The notes below the pieces were generated by a model. That model saw only the letters and a program-made list of their open reading frames with translations. It was not told the origin of the DNA and ran no database searches. From Tubulanus polymorphus (taxonomy: Eukaryota; Nemertea; Palaeonemertea; Tubulaniformes; Tubulanidae), in NCBI RefSeq assembly GCF_964204645.1, contig NC_134030.1, positions 3,943,855 to 4,007,854 of the forward strand: a stretch of DNA of 64,000 bases, given 5' to 3'. This document shows positions 21,880-32,781 of this stretch, in pieces (the stretch's first letter is position 1; the number at the start of each line of letters is the position of its first letter). Made by a program: the position numbers and the translations under genes.

Positions 21880-23640
21880 CTAAATTATTCAAAAGAGCTA
21901 TCCATTGATAGCTTTGTGGTGGTTGTATCATTAAAATGGCGCTGGTGTTGGGTCTGTGTACATATTGTATCATATGTCGGTGAATTGGGATTGATTATTT
22001 TGTTTCCTGATCGTCCTTATTGCGACTTTACGTTTTAAATGTATGAATATTCAAAAGAGCTATCCATTGATAGCTTTGTGGTGGTTGCATCTTTGAAATG
22101 TCGTTGGTGTTGGTTCTGTGTACATATTGTATCATATGTCGCTGAATTATGATTGATTATTTTGTTTCCTGATCGTCCTTATTGCGACTTTACGTTTTAA
22201 ATGTATAAATATTCAAAGGAGCTATCCATCGATAGCTTTGTGGTGGTTGTATCTTTGAAATGTCGCTGGTGTTGGTTCTCTATATATTGAATCATATGTT
22301 GCTGAATTATGATTGTTTCTGCTTCCCGATTGTCCTCATTAGGACTTAATGTTTAGAATTTGAAAATATTGAAAAGAGTTATCCATTGATAGCTTTGTGG
22401 TGGTTGTATCTTTCAAATGTCGCTGGTGTTGGTTCAGTGTATATATTTTAATATATGTCGGTGAATTGGGATTGATTATTTTGTTTCCTGATCGTCCTAT
22501 AACGACTTAAAGTTTTGAATGTATAAATATTCAAAAGAGCTATCCATTGATAGCTTTGTGGTGGTTTGCATCTTTGAAATGTCGCTGGTGTTGGTTCTGT
22601 ATATATTGAATCATATGTCGCTGAATTATGATTGATTCTGTTTCCTGATCGTCCTTATAACGATTTAAAGTTTTGAATGTATAAATATTCAAAGCAGCTA
22701 TCCATCGATAGCTTTGTGGTGGTTGTATCATTGAAATGTCGCTGGTGTTGGTTCTGTGTACATATTGTATCATATGTAGCTGAATTTTGATTGATTCTTT
22801 TTCCTGATCATCCTTATAACGACTTAAAGTTTTAAATGTATAAATACTCAAATCAGCTATCCATTGATAGCTTTGTGGTGGTTGTATCATTGAAATGTCG
22901 CTGGTGTTGGTTCAATGTATATATTGTAATATATGTCGGTGAATTGGGATTGATTATTTTGTTTCCTGATCGTCCTTATTGCGACTTTACGTTTTAAATG
23001 TATGAATATTCAAAAGAGCTATCCATTGATAGCTTTGTGGTGGTTGCATCATTGAAATGTCGCTGGTGTTAGTTCTGTGTACATATAGTATCATATGTCG
23101 CTGAATTTTGATTGATTCTTTTTCCTGATCATCCTTATAACGACTTAAAGTTTTAAATGTATAAATACTCAAATCAGCTATCCATTGATAGCTTTGTGGT
23201 GGTTGTATCATTGAAATGTCGGTGGTGTTGGTTCAGTGTATATATTGTAATATATGTCGATGAATTGGGATTGATTATTTTGTTTCCTGATAGTCCTTAT
23301 TGCGACTTTACGTTTTAAATGTATAGATATTCAAAAGAGCTATCCATTGATAGCTTTGTGGTGGTTGCATCTTTGAAATGTCGCTGGTGTTGGTTCTGTG
23401 TACATATAGTATCATATGTCGCTGAATTACGATTGATTCTGCTTCCCGAATGTCCTCATTACGACTAAACATTTAGATTGTAAAAATATTCAGAAGAGCT
23501 ATCCATTGATAGCTTTGTGGTGGTTGAATCTTTGAAATATCGCTGGTGTTGGTTCTGTGTATATATGGTATCAGCAAATTATCATTACATACGGAGTTGC
23601 GTTTTAAGATTGTTATATTCAAAGATGCTATTGTTTGATA
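21880..23640. repeat. 160-bp satellite, about 11 copies (unit 1)
   Basis: GCTATCCATTGATAGC recurs near 21897, 22059, 22221, 22379, 22539, 22697, 22856 and on, spacing 158-162. Each copy has the perfect hairpin AGCTATC-CATT-GATAGCT (or CATC loop) and TGGTGTTGGTTCTGTG. A last degenerate copy is at about 23628. Confidence 0.95.
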
Positions 23641-24739
23641 GCTTAACTTTGGTTCTTTGCACCTGAAGGTTGTCAGGTGTTATTAAAAAACACTAATAGT
23701 GGGGTTGAATTAAGTTACTGCTTTCATAAGGCAGTCAAAGAAATTGTCCAAAAAGACCAATGGAGTTAAATTACATTGCTGCGTTATATCATGACTCAAC
23801 TCATCTTCGTCGCTGACTGAGTGACCCTTTTTCTCTTGCGGAGGCCACCTTGTTTTACCGCAAGAATTCTGGTCCACGCTAACAAAGCTGAATATCGTTC
23901 AAGTCTTTGGGATGACACCCCCTTAAACAATTATCAGCTGGAGTCTCCTTTCTGGATACATGTTAACTGATATTCAATTTTTATCATTTTCTTCTTGCAA
24001 AAGTTCTTAATCAATATATAGGTGTAAAAGAATAATAGGTATGACAGAGTATAAAATAATACTAGATATAAAAGAATGATGTAAAATAATTATAATGTCC
24101 TTTGAACTTTACATGTCAACTAAACAGTATGGGAAATACTGCTGCCTGTTAATTACTACATTCTGTTTTAAGGGTGATGATTAAAATTTGGATGAATCAT
24201 TACTTTGTTCAGTATATGCGTTAGATAGCCCTTGAAGCAGCTAAACTGGGTCAGAGTGTTTTATCAATGCTGATAAACTCTAAACCTGAGTTAATAAAGC
24301 TTCAAAACATTGGAGCCAATTCTTTAAAAGTCTTGTCCATTATAGACTTAAAAGTGAAGATCGATCATCATAAACACCGGTGAAAACAATTGACGTCTCA
24401 CTTAGCACCTGACGTCTCACTTTGCACCTGACGTCTCACTTTGCACTGATGCATCCATGCACTAATGCACTTGCATGAAATGGCACTAAATACATAAAGA
24501 CACACAGATTGTGTTTATGTATTTTTCAGGGTATACACATGCACACCCGCGGGTCCATGTAGCGTGCTATCTTTCTTTGTTCGTGTGTGGAAATAATTTG
24601 TGATAAGATTAAACACCCATTTTGTAGAGAAAAATGTGAAAGGTTAATGATTAATTGTAAAAGTGGTAGAAATTAGATGTGAAAAAATCAATGTCTGAAA
24701 TAATATAGTGAAGATTAAGTCGCAGTGATTATAGAGAGA
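23641..24739. other. Stretch before the exon-intron modules
   Basis: Mostly non-repetitive. Contains a 20-bp repeat around TGACGTCTCACTTTGCACC (three copies at 24392-24445; four in unit 2, about 52612-52685). Also contains a 15-bp hairpin with arms AAATACATAAA (24488-24498) and TTTATGTATTT (24514-24524), whose arms are degenerate in unit 2. Confidence 0.6.
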
Positions 24740-26096
24740 TTGTCGTGTCAGATCAACCAGATCAGTTGTACTGAGTTATCTCCCTCAAAGTCAGGAGCAA
24801 CGTGACAAAGAGTCACAGTGAAAGTTAACAGTTCCAGAGGAACATCGAGTCATGAGTCTGAACTGACTTTAAATCAGGTATGATATTGAAATTGTATAAA
24901 TCAATTTTCAAAGTCTCAAAATTGAAAATTATTCATATTTTGTGTTTTCTTGTAGCAAATATTGAGAGGTCCAAAGAACTGAGTCACCAGAGATGAGACA
25001 ATCACCAGCCATCCGTTAGACGAATGTCGCCACTGAGATCAGTGGTACTGATTCATCTCCGTCAAAGTCAGCAAAAAAGTTACAGTCGCAAAGGAAAAGT
25101 TAACAGTTCCAGAGGAACGTCGAGTCATTAGTCTGAACTGACTATAAATCAGGTATGATATTGAAATTATAGGGATCAATTTTCAATGTCTCAAAATTAA
25201 GAATTATTCATGTTTTGTGTTTTCTTGTAGCAAATATTGACGAATAAAGTGTCACCAGAGATGAGATAATCACCAGGCATCAGTTAGATGAATGTCACCA
25301 CTCAGATCAGTAGTAGTGAGTAATCTCCGTCAAAGTCTGGAACAAAGTAACTGAGTCACGAGGAAAGTTAACAGTTCCAACGGAACGTCGAGTCATTAGT
25401 CTGAACTGACTATAAATCAGGTATGTTAAGATACAGATAACATTGATTTCTTGTTTTAGGAAAAGTCCCAAACATTATGATGGTTTGTTACATGTTTTCT
25501 TATAGCAAATCGTTAGACACGCAATACCAGAGGAATGATCAGTCATTGAACAGACTATAAGTCAGTCATAAAAATGAAAATTACTCATATTTTTTGTTTT
25601 CTTGTAGCAAATGTGGAAAGGTTTACCGCAGAACTGATTGTCACCAGAGATGAGACAATCACCGGGCATCAGTTAGACGAATGTCACCACTGAGATCAGT
25701 AGTACTGAGTCAACTGCCTCAGTCAAGCTGCAAAGTAGAGTCACAAAGTTAACAGTTGCAAAGGAACGTCGAGTCATTAGTCTGAACTGACTATAAATCA
25801 GGTATGATATTGAAAATTACATCAATTTTCAAGTCTTACATTCAAAATTATACATATTTTTTGTTTTCCTGTTGTAATAAGGAAATATCTAGAGATGGTA
25901 TGTTACTACAAGATGGAAAAATATCTTCAGGGATTCACATGAATATTATCCCTTAGTTGAAAGGATGAAAGAATGGATGAGTCATGAATCTGAATTGACT
26001 ATAAATCAGGTATATATTGTAATAGATAGATTAATTTTATTGATTTAGTGATTGTTGAAACTATCCTTTAAAGTTCGTTGTTTGATTGTCTTGTAG
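24740..26096 (+). ncRNA. Tandem exon-intron modules of a predicted non-coding transcript (unit 1)
   Basis: A module is repeated with period about 275 bp: a 190-197-nt exon ending CTATAAATCAG, a donor GTATGATATT, a 78-87-nt intron, and an acceptor TTTTCTTGTAG followed by CAAAT. Clear exons end at 24877, then run 24956-25152, 25231-25420, 25608-25801 and 25882-26009; a further acceptor is at 26096. Between them, 25506-25564 has lost its donor (TCAGTCATA instead of TCAGGTATG), and the acceptor before 25882 is degenerate. All frames hold stops, so the RNA is not coding. Each exon carries GTTCC-AGA-GGAAC and TAGTC...GACTA stems. The transcript start is not identified; the 11.2 kb TATA box is one possibility. 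Confidence 0.6.
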
Positions 26097-26930
26097 GTGA
26101 AAATATGTGAAACATCTAATTAAACACGATGTTGGCGTTGCTGGAACTTGGAGAACACTAATGTGTTGCTGGAACTTGGAACTGTAATGCGTTGCTGGAA
26201 CTTGGAGAACTCTAGTGCGTTGCTGGAACTTGAAGAACTCTAATGCGTTGCTGGAACTTGGAGAACTCGAATGCGTTGCTGGAACTTGGAGAACTCGAAT
26301 GCGTTGCTGGAACTTGGAGAACACTAATGCGTTGCTGGAACTTGGAGAACTCTAATGCGTTGCTGGAACTTGGAACTCTAATGCGTTGCTGGAACTTGGA
26401 ACTCTAATGCGTTGCTGGAACTTGGAGAACACTTATGTGTTGCTGGAAATTGGAACTCCAATGCGTTGCTGGAACTTGGAGAACACTTATGCGTTGCTGG
26501 AACTTGGAGAACTCTAATGCGTTGCTGGAACTTGGAGAACACTAATGTGTTGCTCGAACTTGGAGAACTCTAATGTGTTGCTCCAACTTGGAGAACTCTA
26601 ATGCATGTTAAGACTTGGAGAATTATTGTCTGGGTGCAACTGACCCTGTATGTGAACATGTGTGTTCAATTTGAATTTTATTTTAATTTAAATAAAACAA
26701 GTTAGAATATCTTTGATTGTTTCCAAAGAGTTTTTGATGTTGTTTTTAGGTGGAACTGAAATGCAGCAGTCAGTTCCGTAGTGTGTTTGAATATTGACAT
26801 AACATGATGACTGACCTTGATTTATTTGTGTTGACTTCTGTCAGTGTTCGTTAATTACGACTGTTTTAATTCATTTGTTATTGCAAATACATATTTATTT
26901 CAATAAAATGGTATGAGGATCTGTAGAGGA
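26097..26930 (+). ncRNA. Predicted 3' part of the repeated-exon transcript, with 29-bp minisatellite (unit 1)
   Basis: After the last acceptor, a minisatellite of AATGCGTTGCTGGAACTTGG plus AGAACTCT (28-29 bp, sometimes 22-23) fills about 26130-26610, roughly 17 copies. AAATAAAAC follows near 26690, then another acceptor-like TTGTTTTTAG at about 26749, then CAATAAAATGG near 26901. Both AATAAA sites are candidate polyadenylation signals. Confidence 0.45.
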
Positions 26931-27659
26931 GCCGAGTCAACTTGGTGTTGAATAAGTAAAACGAGGTGGTTAGTGCTTTATAGGTGTGACTTGTGTATTT
27001 GAAGTACAGGTACGAGCTTTTAGATTTATTGATTTCACGGTGTTTAAATGTTTAAATAAATTATATTGATTTAAAATGGTGTTTGATAATTGGTTGAATG
27101 AAGTCTTTGTTTACTTATGTTTACTTATATGATACATGTACGTATTGAACTATTGATCACAACTACTGATCTATTCGTGGTTTAGTTGTTCGCTACAAAT
27201 TGTTTTGTGGTTCTTTTTTCTGTAATCTACAGTAGACTCGGCTCTTAACTCGAATCTCATTAATCAAGTATAGTATCACATTGACTCAAGCTCTCCCTCC
27301 CTCTCTCCTCGACTGACTTGTTCGAATGGATTTTAGTTAGAACTCGGTCTACTCATGGACATGTAAACTAGTTAAAGTCCAGATTGTATTTACACTTTTA
27401 TAAAGTGTAATGAGAGATAACTTCAGTAAACTTTCACTTCAATTCGTGCCAATCTTGGTCTCAGTTCGTCCCAGTAAGGGCGAGCCGGTTTACTGTAGTG
27501 TTTGTCACCTTACCCCAGACCTGCTGGATTACAATCTTATTTAAAGATGAATATTATAGACAGCAGATTGATACACTTTTATTTTACAAACAGAAGATGT
27601 GTCAGAAATAAACTAATCTAATAGAGGTTCATAGTATACTGCGAGATGAGTTGATCCCT
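26931..27659. other. Non-coding stretch after the repeated-exon transcript
   Basis: No repeat or exon recognised; nearly the same in unit 2 (55065-55794). Confidence 0.5.
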
Positions 27660-27812
27660 ACACTGTACAGAGGTGTCCCGGGTTCGAATCCAGTAATAAC
27701 TGACGCTGATTCAGAGTGGTCCTGATGCTGAATAGAAGATGTACAGGGATGTCCTGGGTTCGAACCCAGTAATCATCGACACTGATTCAGAATGGCCCTG
27801 ATGCTGAATAGG
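27660..27812 (+). repeat. 76-bp tandem pair with tRNA B-box motifs (unit 1)
   Basis: Two copies of a 76-bp segment, each with a B-box-like GGTTCGAA followed by TCC or CCC (27681, 27757) and GCTGATTCAGAGTGG or a close variant. It resembles the 3' half of a tRNA or tRNA-derived SINE, but no A box or cloverleaf can be made. Unit 2: 55795-55938. Confidence 0.6.
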
Positions 27813-30344
27813 GGATCTATTTAATTGTTTTTGCGACCTCGCACAAATCTTAGCGCGCAAAAACAAAATAATTTGTTTTTGCGCGGGAAAATTTGTTTTT
27901 TCTCGTGGAGGATGAAAAAAATATCCGTATGTCCCGATCAGCCACCATAGTTGTTCTACAAGAACATGGCTGATTATTCCAAGCGAATAACTTTCCTTTT
28001 CGACTATAATTAACAACCAACAATCATTACTCACCTAATATTGAATGTAAACATTGCATCAACCTTGGGATTTACGAACTTGTCGTCGAAGCGTTCGTTA
28101 TCGCGCAGATAACTTAACAGTACAACATTATTCTGACGACATAAAACTGTCAAACTCGCGAATTACAGGACAGTGAAGAATTATGACACGGGATTAATTG
28201 TATACAACATACGTCACAGGACGGAATAATACAGCGATATTGTACGTGTCCTTTTTATTCATAATTCATCGTAAACTACTCGCATCCCTTCTCGTATTCA
28301 GAAACAAACATTGATTATTATCATATTGACCGGCTTATAAATTGCGACTCATTCTCCTCTGAGATACTATTCCTGTCCCAGTAGTGGCTTAATTTCACAA
28401 GACTGTACAAATGCCGATTGTCATCAATCGCCGTCTCGATCGGCACAGTTGTTTCCGGGTCAGCGAACGCTTACTATTTAATTTGGCAAAATCTGTCTCT
28501 GGATTCGATTGAGAACTCGAAAAGAAAATGAATTAGTGAAAATTGTTACATCGACGCAAAATTTGAATTTATCGGTTCGGAAACCTCGTAACGCGATAAA
28601 ACGGTCGAAATTAAACTGACGCCTTTAGATCTCGCTTTTATGACTCGAAACTATCTACTAGTCTTAATAAACATATATCATTTAATGCCCCCCGATGAAA
28701 AAAGCCGCTCTCCGGCCGAATAAAGCAATTTGCTACAGTGCGACGAGCTGCTCAATTTGGCGACAGGATTATCGACAACTCGTCTCAAATCATGGGAAGC
28801 AATATTTCCCTGAGGAGTATACGATCAACTGACAGCGTTCTCATTTCAGCATAGTGATCCGTTTAAAACGTATAATATCGTTAGCTACTTCTACAATACA
28901 TACACTAATTATATACTTAATGCTTTCGATCATATTGAATTCCATCTGTCAAGACGAACAACGAAACAATTAAAACGGCTTTCATATTGTTGACGCGTTA
29001 GAAAAATAAAGAACCGAACGATATTTTGTGATGATCTGGTTTTCAGAAATCAAGAGAAGATATTTCGCAATTAACACAGTTTTCTAAAAACAGATATCAT
29101 CCCTATAAACTACAAGTTTATTAGCGATGAGATTTCATATCAAAATCTGCAATAAAAAATCCAGGCCAAATATATATACCCGATACGGGTGGATAAGAGT
29201 AGATACATTTCCCATGATATTGTACTTGGGGGGAAATGTAGGCTACGTCGAGAGCGTGTCCATTTTATAGGAACGGTCGTATCTGAATCTGTCCATATGT
29301 GGTATTATATTATATTGTGGCCTATAAAACTCGCCCTGAATTATAGTAAATGAAATCCGTCTGTCAGAGACACATGTAATCATCAACCCGAGTACAACAT
29401 TGTCTCTATTTGAATTGTATTTCCCGCAGAAATCAATTCCTAGATCCGATTATCAGATTGTTAATGAGCTATGAATATTATATTGGAAGGGTTGCGTTGC
29501 CATTTCACTCGCGTTTATAGTGTTATATCATCGTATGTCGGGATTGATTTCCGAACTGGGTTTGATGCGGCCTTCTTGTAAAGCACCTCTCACACGGTCC
29601 ATAAATTGGGTGGAGGGAAGAAAATCACATTTTAAGTACGTCCACATTTTATTTCAACGTCAAATTCCATGGGTTACATATCATTCAATTAAAGAAACAA
29701 CGCATAAATGATATAGACGACAGACTTGGCTCGTATTGTAACTTCATTGTTTCTTTTTGAATTCTATGATCAATCCCGATTGATAGGTTACTTCGAAAAT
29801 CAGGTTTTTTACATTGAGTTCGGAGATGTTTAAGCATTCTCCGATAGCAGATGAGAACTCCATCGACTGTTCTAGATTACTCGCGTGCCACAGTATGAAA
29901 GTCGAACTACCGAGTTAGTTCACAAATTCACTTCTTGATTTGCATAGGGGCACCACCCGACAATAGATAAAGACTACTCGCAGGAATCACAGAGGCCTGA
30001 CACAAAAGGTATACTCGAGTGGGGGCCACCACTGGGTTTACTCACTCACAATACGGGGCTGTTGTTTTTTGTCCCTTCAAAGTAGAAATTATACCCTCCG
30101 AAACTTTATCATCTGGAGGGTTCTTAAACATTTCTGTCGGACCAAAATTCGTGTTTCAACATGGGTCAGTTCACACCATCTATTTTCCTAAATTTTAGAG
30201 ATCAACTAAATCATTTCACATAACAATTAATATCATGAATTAGGCCTACCCCTCATTACAATCTGAAATATAAAAAAAGAAACACTCGAGGCGAGCTATC
30301 TAGTCCCGTTAAGAAAAAAAATTGCCTGCCAAATGTATGGTTTA
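27813..30344. other. Longest low-repeat stretch of the unit
   Basis: Mostly unique sequence, 27.8-30.3 kb. Unit 2 lacks about 40 bp of a CGCGCAAAAA repeat (27845-27895) and carries a roughly 45-bp insertion near 57402-57450. A 63-codon plus frame at 29520-29711 is nearly the same in both units but lacks recognisable content; I do not call it. Confidence 0.45.
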
Positions 30345-30430
30345 TTCTAGCGGGATTCGAAACTGCGACCTCCAGCATTAAGCAGGGGAAGCTAACAAGG
30401 CAAGCGTGCTAACCACTGGGCCATAGATCT
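30345..30430 (-). mobile_element. tRNA-derived SINE head, minus strand (unit 1)
   Basis: On the minus strand, TGGCCCAGTGGTTAGCAC (A box, 30422-30405) is followed by GGTCGCAGTTTCGAATCCC (B box, 30370-30352), the RNA polymerase III promoter pair of a tRNA. The acceptor stem pairs poorly, and T-rich sequence follows, so this is a tRNA-derived SINE rather than a working tRNA gene. It lies about 260 bp upstream of the array-gene promoter, pointing away from it. Confidence 0.7.
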
Positions 30431-30688
30431 CAGGTAATCTGTCCGGATTGTAAGTTTGCCTGATATGTGATTTTGTATGTCTCTGCTTAAAATCGACAAT
30501 TTTCAAAGTAAATCGTAGACAGTTTTTAAACGGATGAGTTAACCGGGGTAAACTGAAGACACACCACGATGAGCATTAATTGAATTTGCGTGGTTTCGAA
30601 CCAAATGAAATTTTTATGTGGTATTGATGAGGTTCGAATCCCATCAGGAAAGGATTTTCTTGACGTGGCGGGAATATTAGTACTTTTC

Positions 30689-30758
30689 ATTGGTCAGGAT
30701 CAGTGACGTCACACTGTCAGTATAAATACTCAGGTCAGCTGATCCCTCCTTCCAGTTC
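30689..30758 (+). promoter_or_regulatory. Core promoter of the array gene (unit 1)
   Basis: In order: inverted CCAAT box (ATTGG, 30689-30693), perfect CRE TGACGTCA (30704-30711) within the palindrome GTGACGTCAC, TATAAATA (30721-30728), E-box CAGCTG (30736-30741), and an initiator TCCAGTTC with A at 30754. TATA to Inr spacing is 33 bp, in the usual range. A CRE directly before the TATA box is typical of CREB/ATF-responsive genes (established knowledge); responsiveness here is inferred. All these elements are unchanged in unit 2. Confidence 0.8.
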
Positions 30759-30771
30759 GGCCATTATTCAG
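30754..30771 (+). other. 18-nt non-coding leader exon 1 (unit 1)
   Basis: From the predicted start A at 30754 to CAG before a strong donor GTAAGC at 30772. It has no ATG. The next acceptor is TTTTTACATTGCAG ending at 31392. Unit 2 equivalent 58892-58909. The start is inferred from TATA and Inr spacing. Confidence 0.55.
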
Positions 30772-31392
30772 GTAAGCAAACGTCGTCCATTTTATTTATT
30801 TCTTTCGATCAAATCTATTTATTAATCATACTTGTACATTTTATACATAGACCTTAGGTTTCGCATACGGTTTTGTTTAAGACAATTTCAAAAGTTCCGA
30901 AAGTTCGGATTATATCATATACGTGTTTAATTATGACATTTCCATTGTGATGTTCTTTTTGCTCAAAATTGTCCAAATCGTGTTTTTAATATTTAGAAGT
31001 AAATTACAACATTTGACTTTCATTTTCGTTCTCGTAAAAATGAAGACGTTATTGTGATTTTATTGAGGAATTTTATTTAATTTATTTATGAAATTTTCGG
31101 AAGCAGTTATTCTGCTGTTCAAATCTACGCGCTAATGCGGCTAGTTGACATGCCTAGGTGTAATACACAGACCGCTCAGTCTATTCAACCATGACTCGAA
31201 TCCATAGAAACCTTTTATTCGAAGCGTCGTTCAACTTAATTCTGGTGGCTTCTATATTTAATATTTAGAAAATAATGATGCCCAATAATTTAATGTTATT
31301 ATTATCTAATGCAAACTCGAGTTAGCTATTTCTTAGAATCAATAATTTTCGATTTTCTTGATTTTTATAACATTATTGTTTTTACATTGCAG

Positions 31393-31606
31393 CAGCAGCA
31401 GCAGTGACAGCAGCAGTACAAGACAAACATTGATACCAGCAAATTTATTACAACTTCAACTTAAACTTTAAACGAATTCAACTTCTACTTCAGCAGCAAC
31501 ACGACCATGTCTTCAAAATATGACATTTTTTCCGGATTGTTAAAGGTAGTGCGCGCCGAGGTCCTGACACTCGACCCTGTATCCCTCGGCGCGTTTTGTG
31601 ATTTGA
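31393..31606 (+). CDS. Array gene exon 2: start codon and first 33 residues (unit 1)
   Basis: Bounded by acceptor TTTTTACATTGCAG (ends 31392) and donor GTAAGTAC (31607). A CAG-rich leader of 114 nt precedes ATG at 31507, the first ATG of the exon. It encodes 33 residues plus one base (phase 1): MSSKYDIFSGLLKVVRAEVL, then TLDPVSLGAFCDL, two predicted helices separated by a turn. The coding part is identical in unit 2. A diverged copy sits on the minus strand at 8550-8774 with the same phase and shared RAxVLTLDxxSLG, which supports a real protein module. It can join exon 3 (32648) or, equally in frame, the terminal exon at 38272 (about 282 residues in all). Confidence 0.75.
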
Positions 31607-32647
31607 GTAAGTACAAACTCTACTTCATCAAATTCTCGATTATTTTTAGTGACAAGCATCTAAAATTATTTGATTTCCAACATCTGAAATTGTTTGATCT
31701 CAAATTCACAATTATTTTATCTCAAATCTCCGCATTATTGGATACTAAATTTCAAATTGTCTCAATCTTCTATCATCAAATGTCAATTTCTTTCAATCCA
31801 CTTTTTAATTTCGGAAAACTCAATTTATGTCTCACACTGATTTCATTTCAATTTATTTTGAAAATATCATTTTATGTTTCTAGTCTTTTATTCTTTTTCA
31901 AATTACTCGACTTAAACTCAATTTAATTTGCTAATAATTCTAATGGTGAATAATTGAATAATTTTAATTGAATTGAATTGAATAGTGAGTAGAGGTTCTG
32001 GTGGATGAGAATGAACTTGAGGAAGTAACTTCATTTCCTGGTTCCTGGTTTTCAAATATCGTCGAAATTGTGAAATATTCATCAAGTTTCTCATATGCAA
32101 TGCTGTATCCAGTCAATAGAGATAAGTTACAACATAAACAGTTTATACTGGCTAGGCCTCCAGACCAATGCACATCATGGAAAATCCTGATTTATATGTT
32201 TAATAAATCAAGTAACTGGACTGCACGGTTCAGTCCATTTTAGTCAGTAAGCAGACTGCAGTTTAGTCCATATTTTAATCAGTAACTGGACTGCGGTGTA
32301 GTCCATATTTTAGTCTATAACTGGACTGCGCTGTAGTCCATCGTTTAGTCAATAACTGGACTGCGGTTTTGTCGATAGTTTAGTCAATAACTAGACTGCA
32401 GTTTAGACTGCTGTTCAGGAACCGGACAGCTGTTTAGTCCGTATCCAGATACCCGTCACATTATGGGACCAACTTTTTAGATACCGCTAAAAAGTAGCAC
32501 TAGTATTTACGGTACTTTCGTTTTTCTCTGCGACTCCAGGATCCAACAACATGTGATTTTCTTTTTATTAATCATTGATCAAACGTCACGATATTCAGGA
32601 TCACTTTTTTAATTAATTGGTTAAACTTCGTTTTTTCGTATCTCTAG
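31607..32647 (+). other. Intron 2 of the array gene (unit 1), with 38-bp minisatellite
   Basis: AT-rich at first. A 240-bp plus frame at about 32001-32243 is broken by a 7-bp deletion in unit 2, so it is non-coding. At 32220-32420 there are about six copies of a 38-bp repeat built on TAACTGGACTGCGGT and TAGTCCATATTTTAGTC (unit 2 about 60345-60545). An AATAAA near 32203 could serve a shortened transcript. Confidence 0.6.
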
Positions 32648-32781
32648 GTAGTTGCTCGCGACAGTTTGAGATCCCGAGATTGTGGCGGGAAGGAGGTATA
32701 TCTCAAGACTGCTATCATGAACTTATCTGCGAACTAGTCTCAAGCCGCACCCACTCAATGTTTATTCTAGATCTAAACTAG
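32648..32781 (+). CDS. Array gene exon 3: C-terminal 44 residues of a 77-residue protein (unit 1)
   Basis: A T-rich tract with TTTTTTCGTATCTCTAG ends at 32647. Joined to the phase-1 end of exon 2, the frame runs SSCSRQFEIPRLWREGGISQ, then DCYHELICELVSSRTHSMFI and LDLN, to TAG at 32779-32781. The total of 77 residues and the hydrophobic spacing (F..LL..V, SL..FC, LW.EGGIS, ELI.ELV, FILDL) recall a small death-fold domain such as DED. The segment between the second and fifth helices is about ten residues short and the usual RxDL motif is missing, so that reading is tentative. The only change in unit 2 is silent (GAA to GAG). A possible internal donor (GAG-GTATAT, 32696) would keep phase 1 and allow joining to the terminal exon. 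Confidence 0.55.

Noticed and set aside
29520-29711. 63-codon plus frame, nearly identical in unit 2
   Set aside because: One replacement and no silent change, no recognisable domain, no promoter or splice context.
30345-30430. Functional tRNA gene on the minus strand
   Set aside because: A and B boxes are good, but the acceptor stem does not pair and no convincing anticodon arm is seen; better explained as a tRNA-derived SINE.
32001-32243. 80-codon frame with protein-like composition inside intron 2
   Set aside because: Unit 2 lacks 7 bp in the middle, which breaks the frame; the upstream acceptor has no pyrimidine tract.
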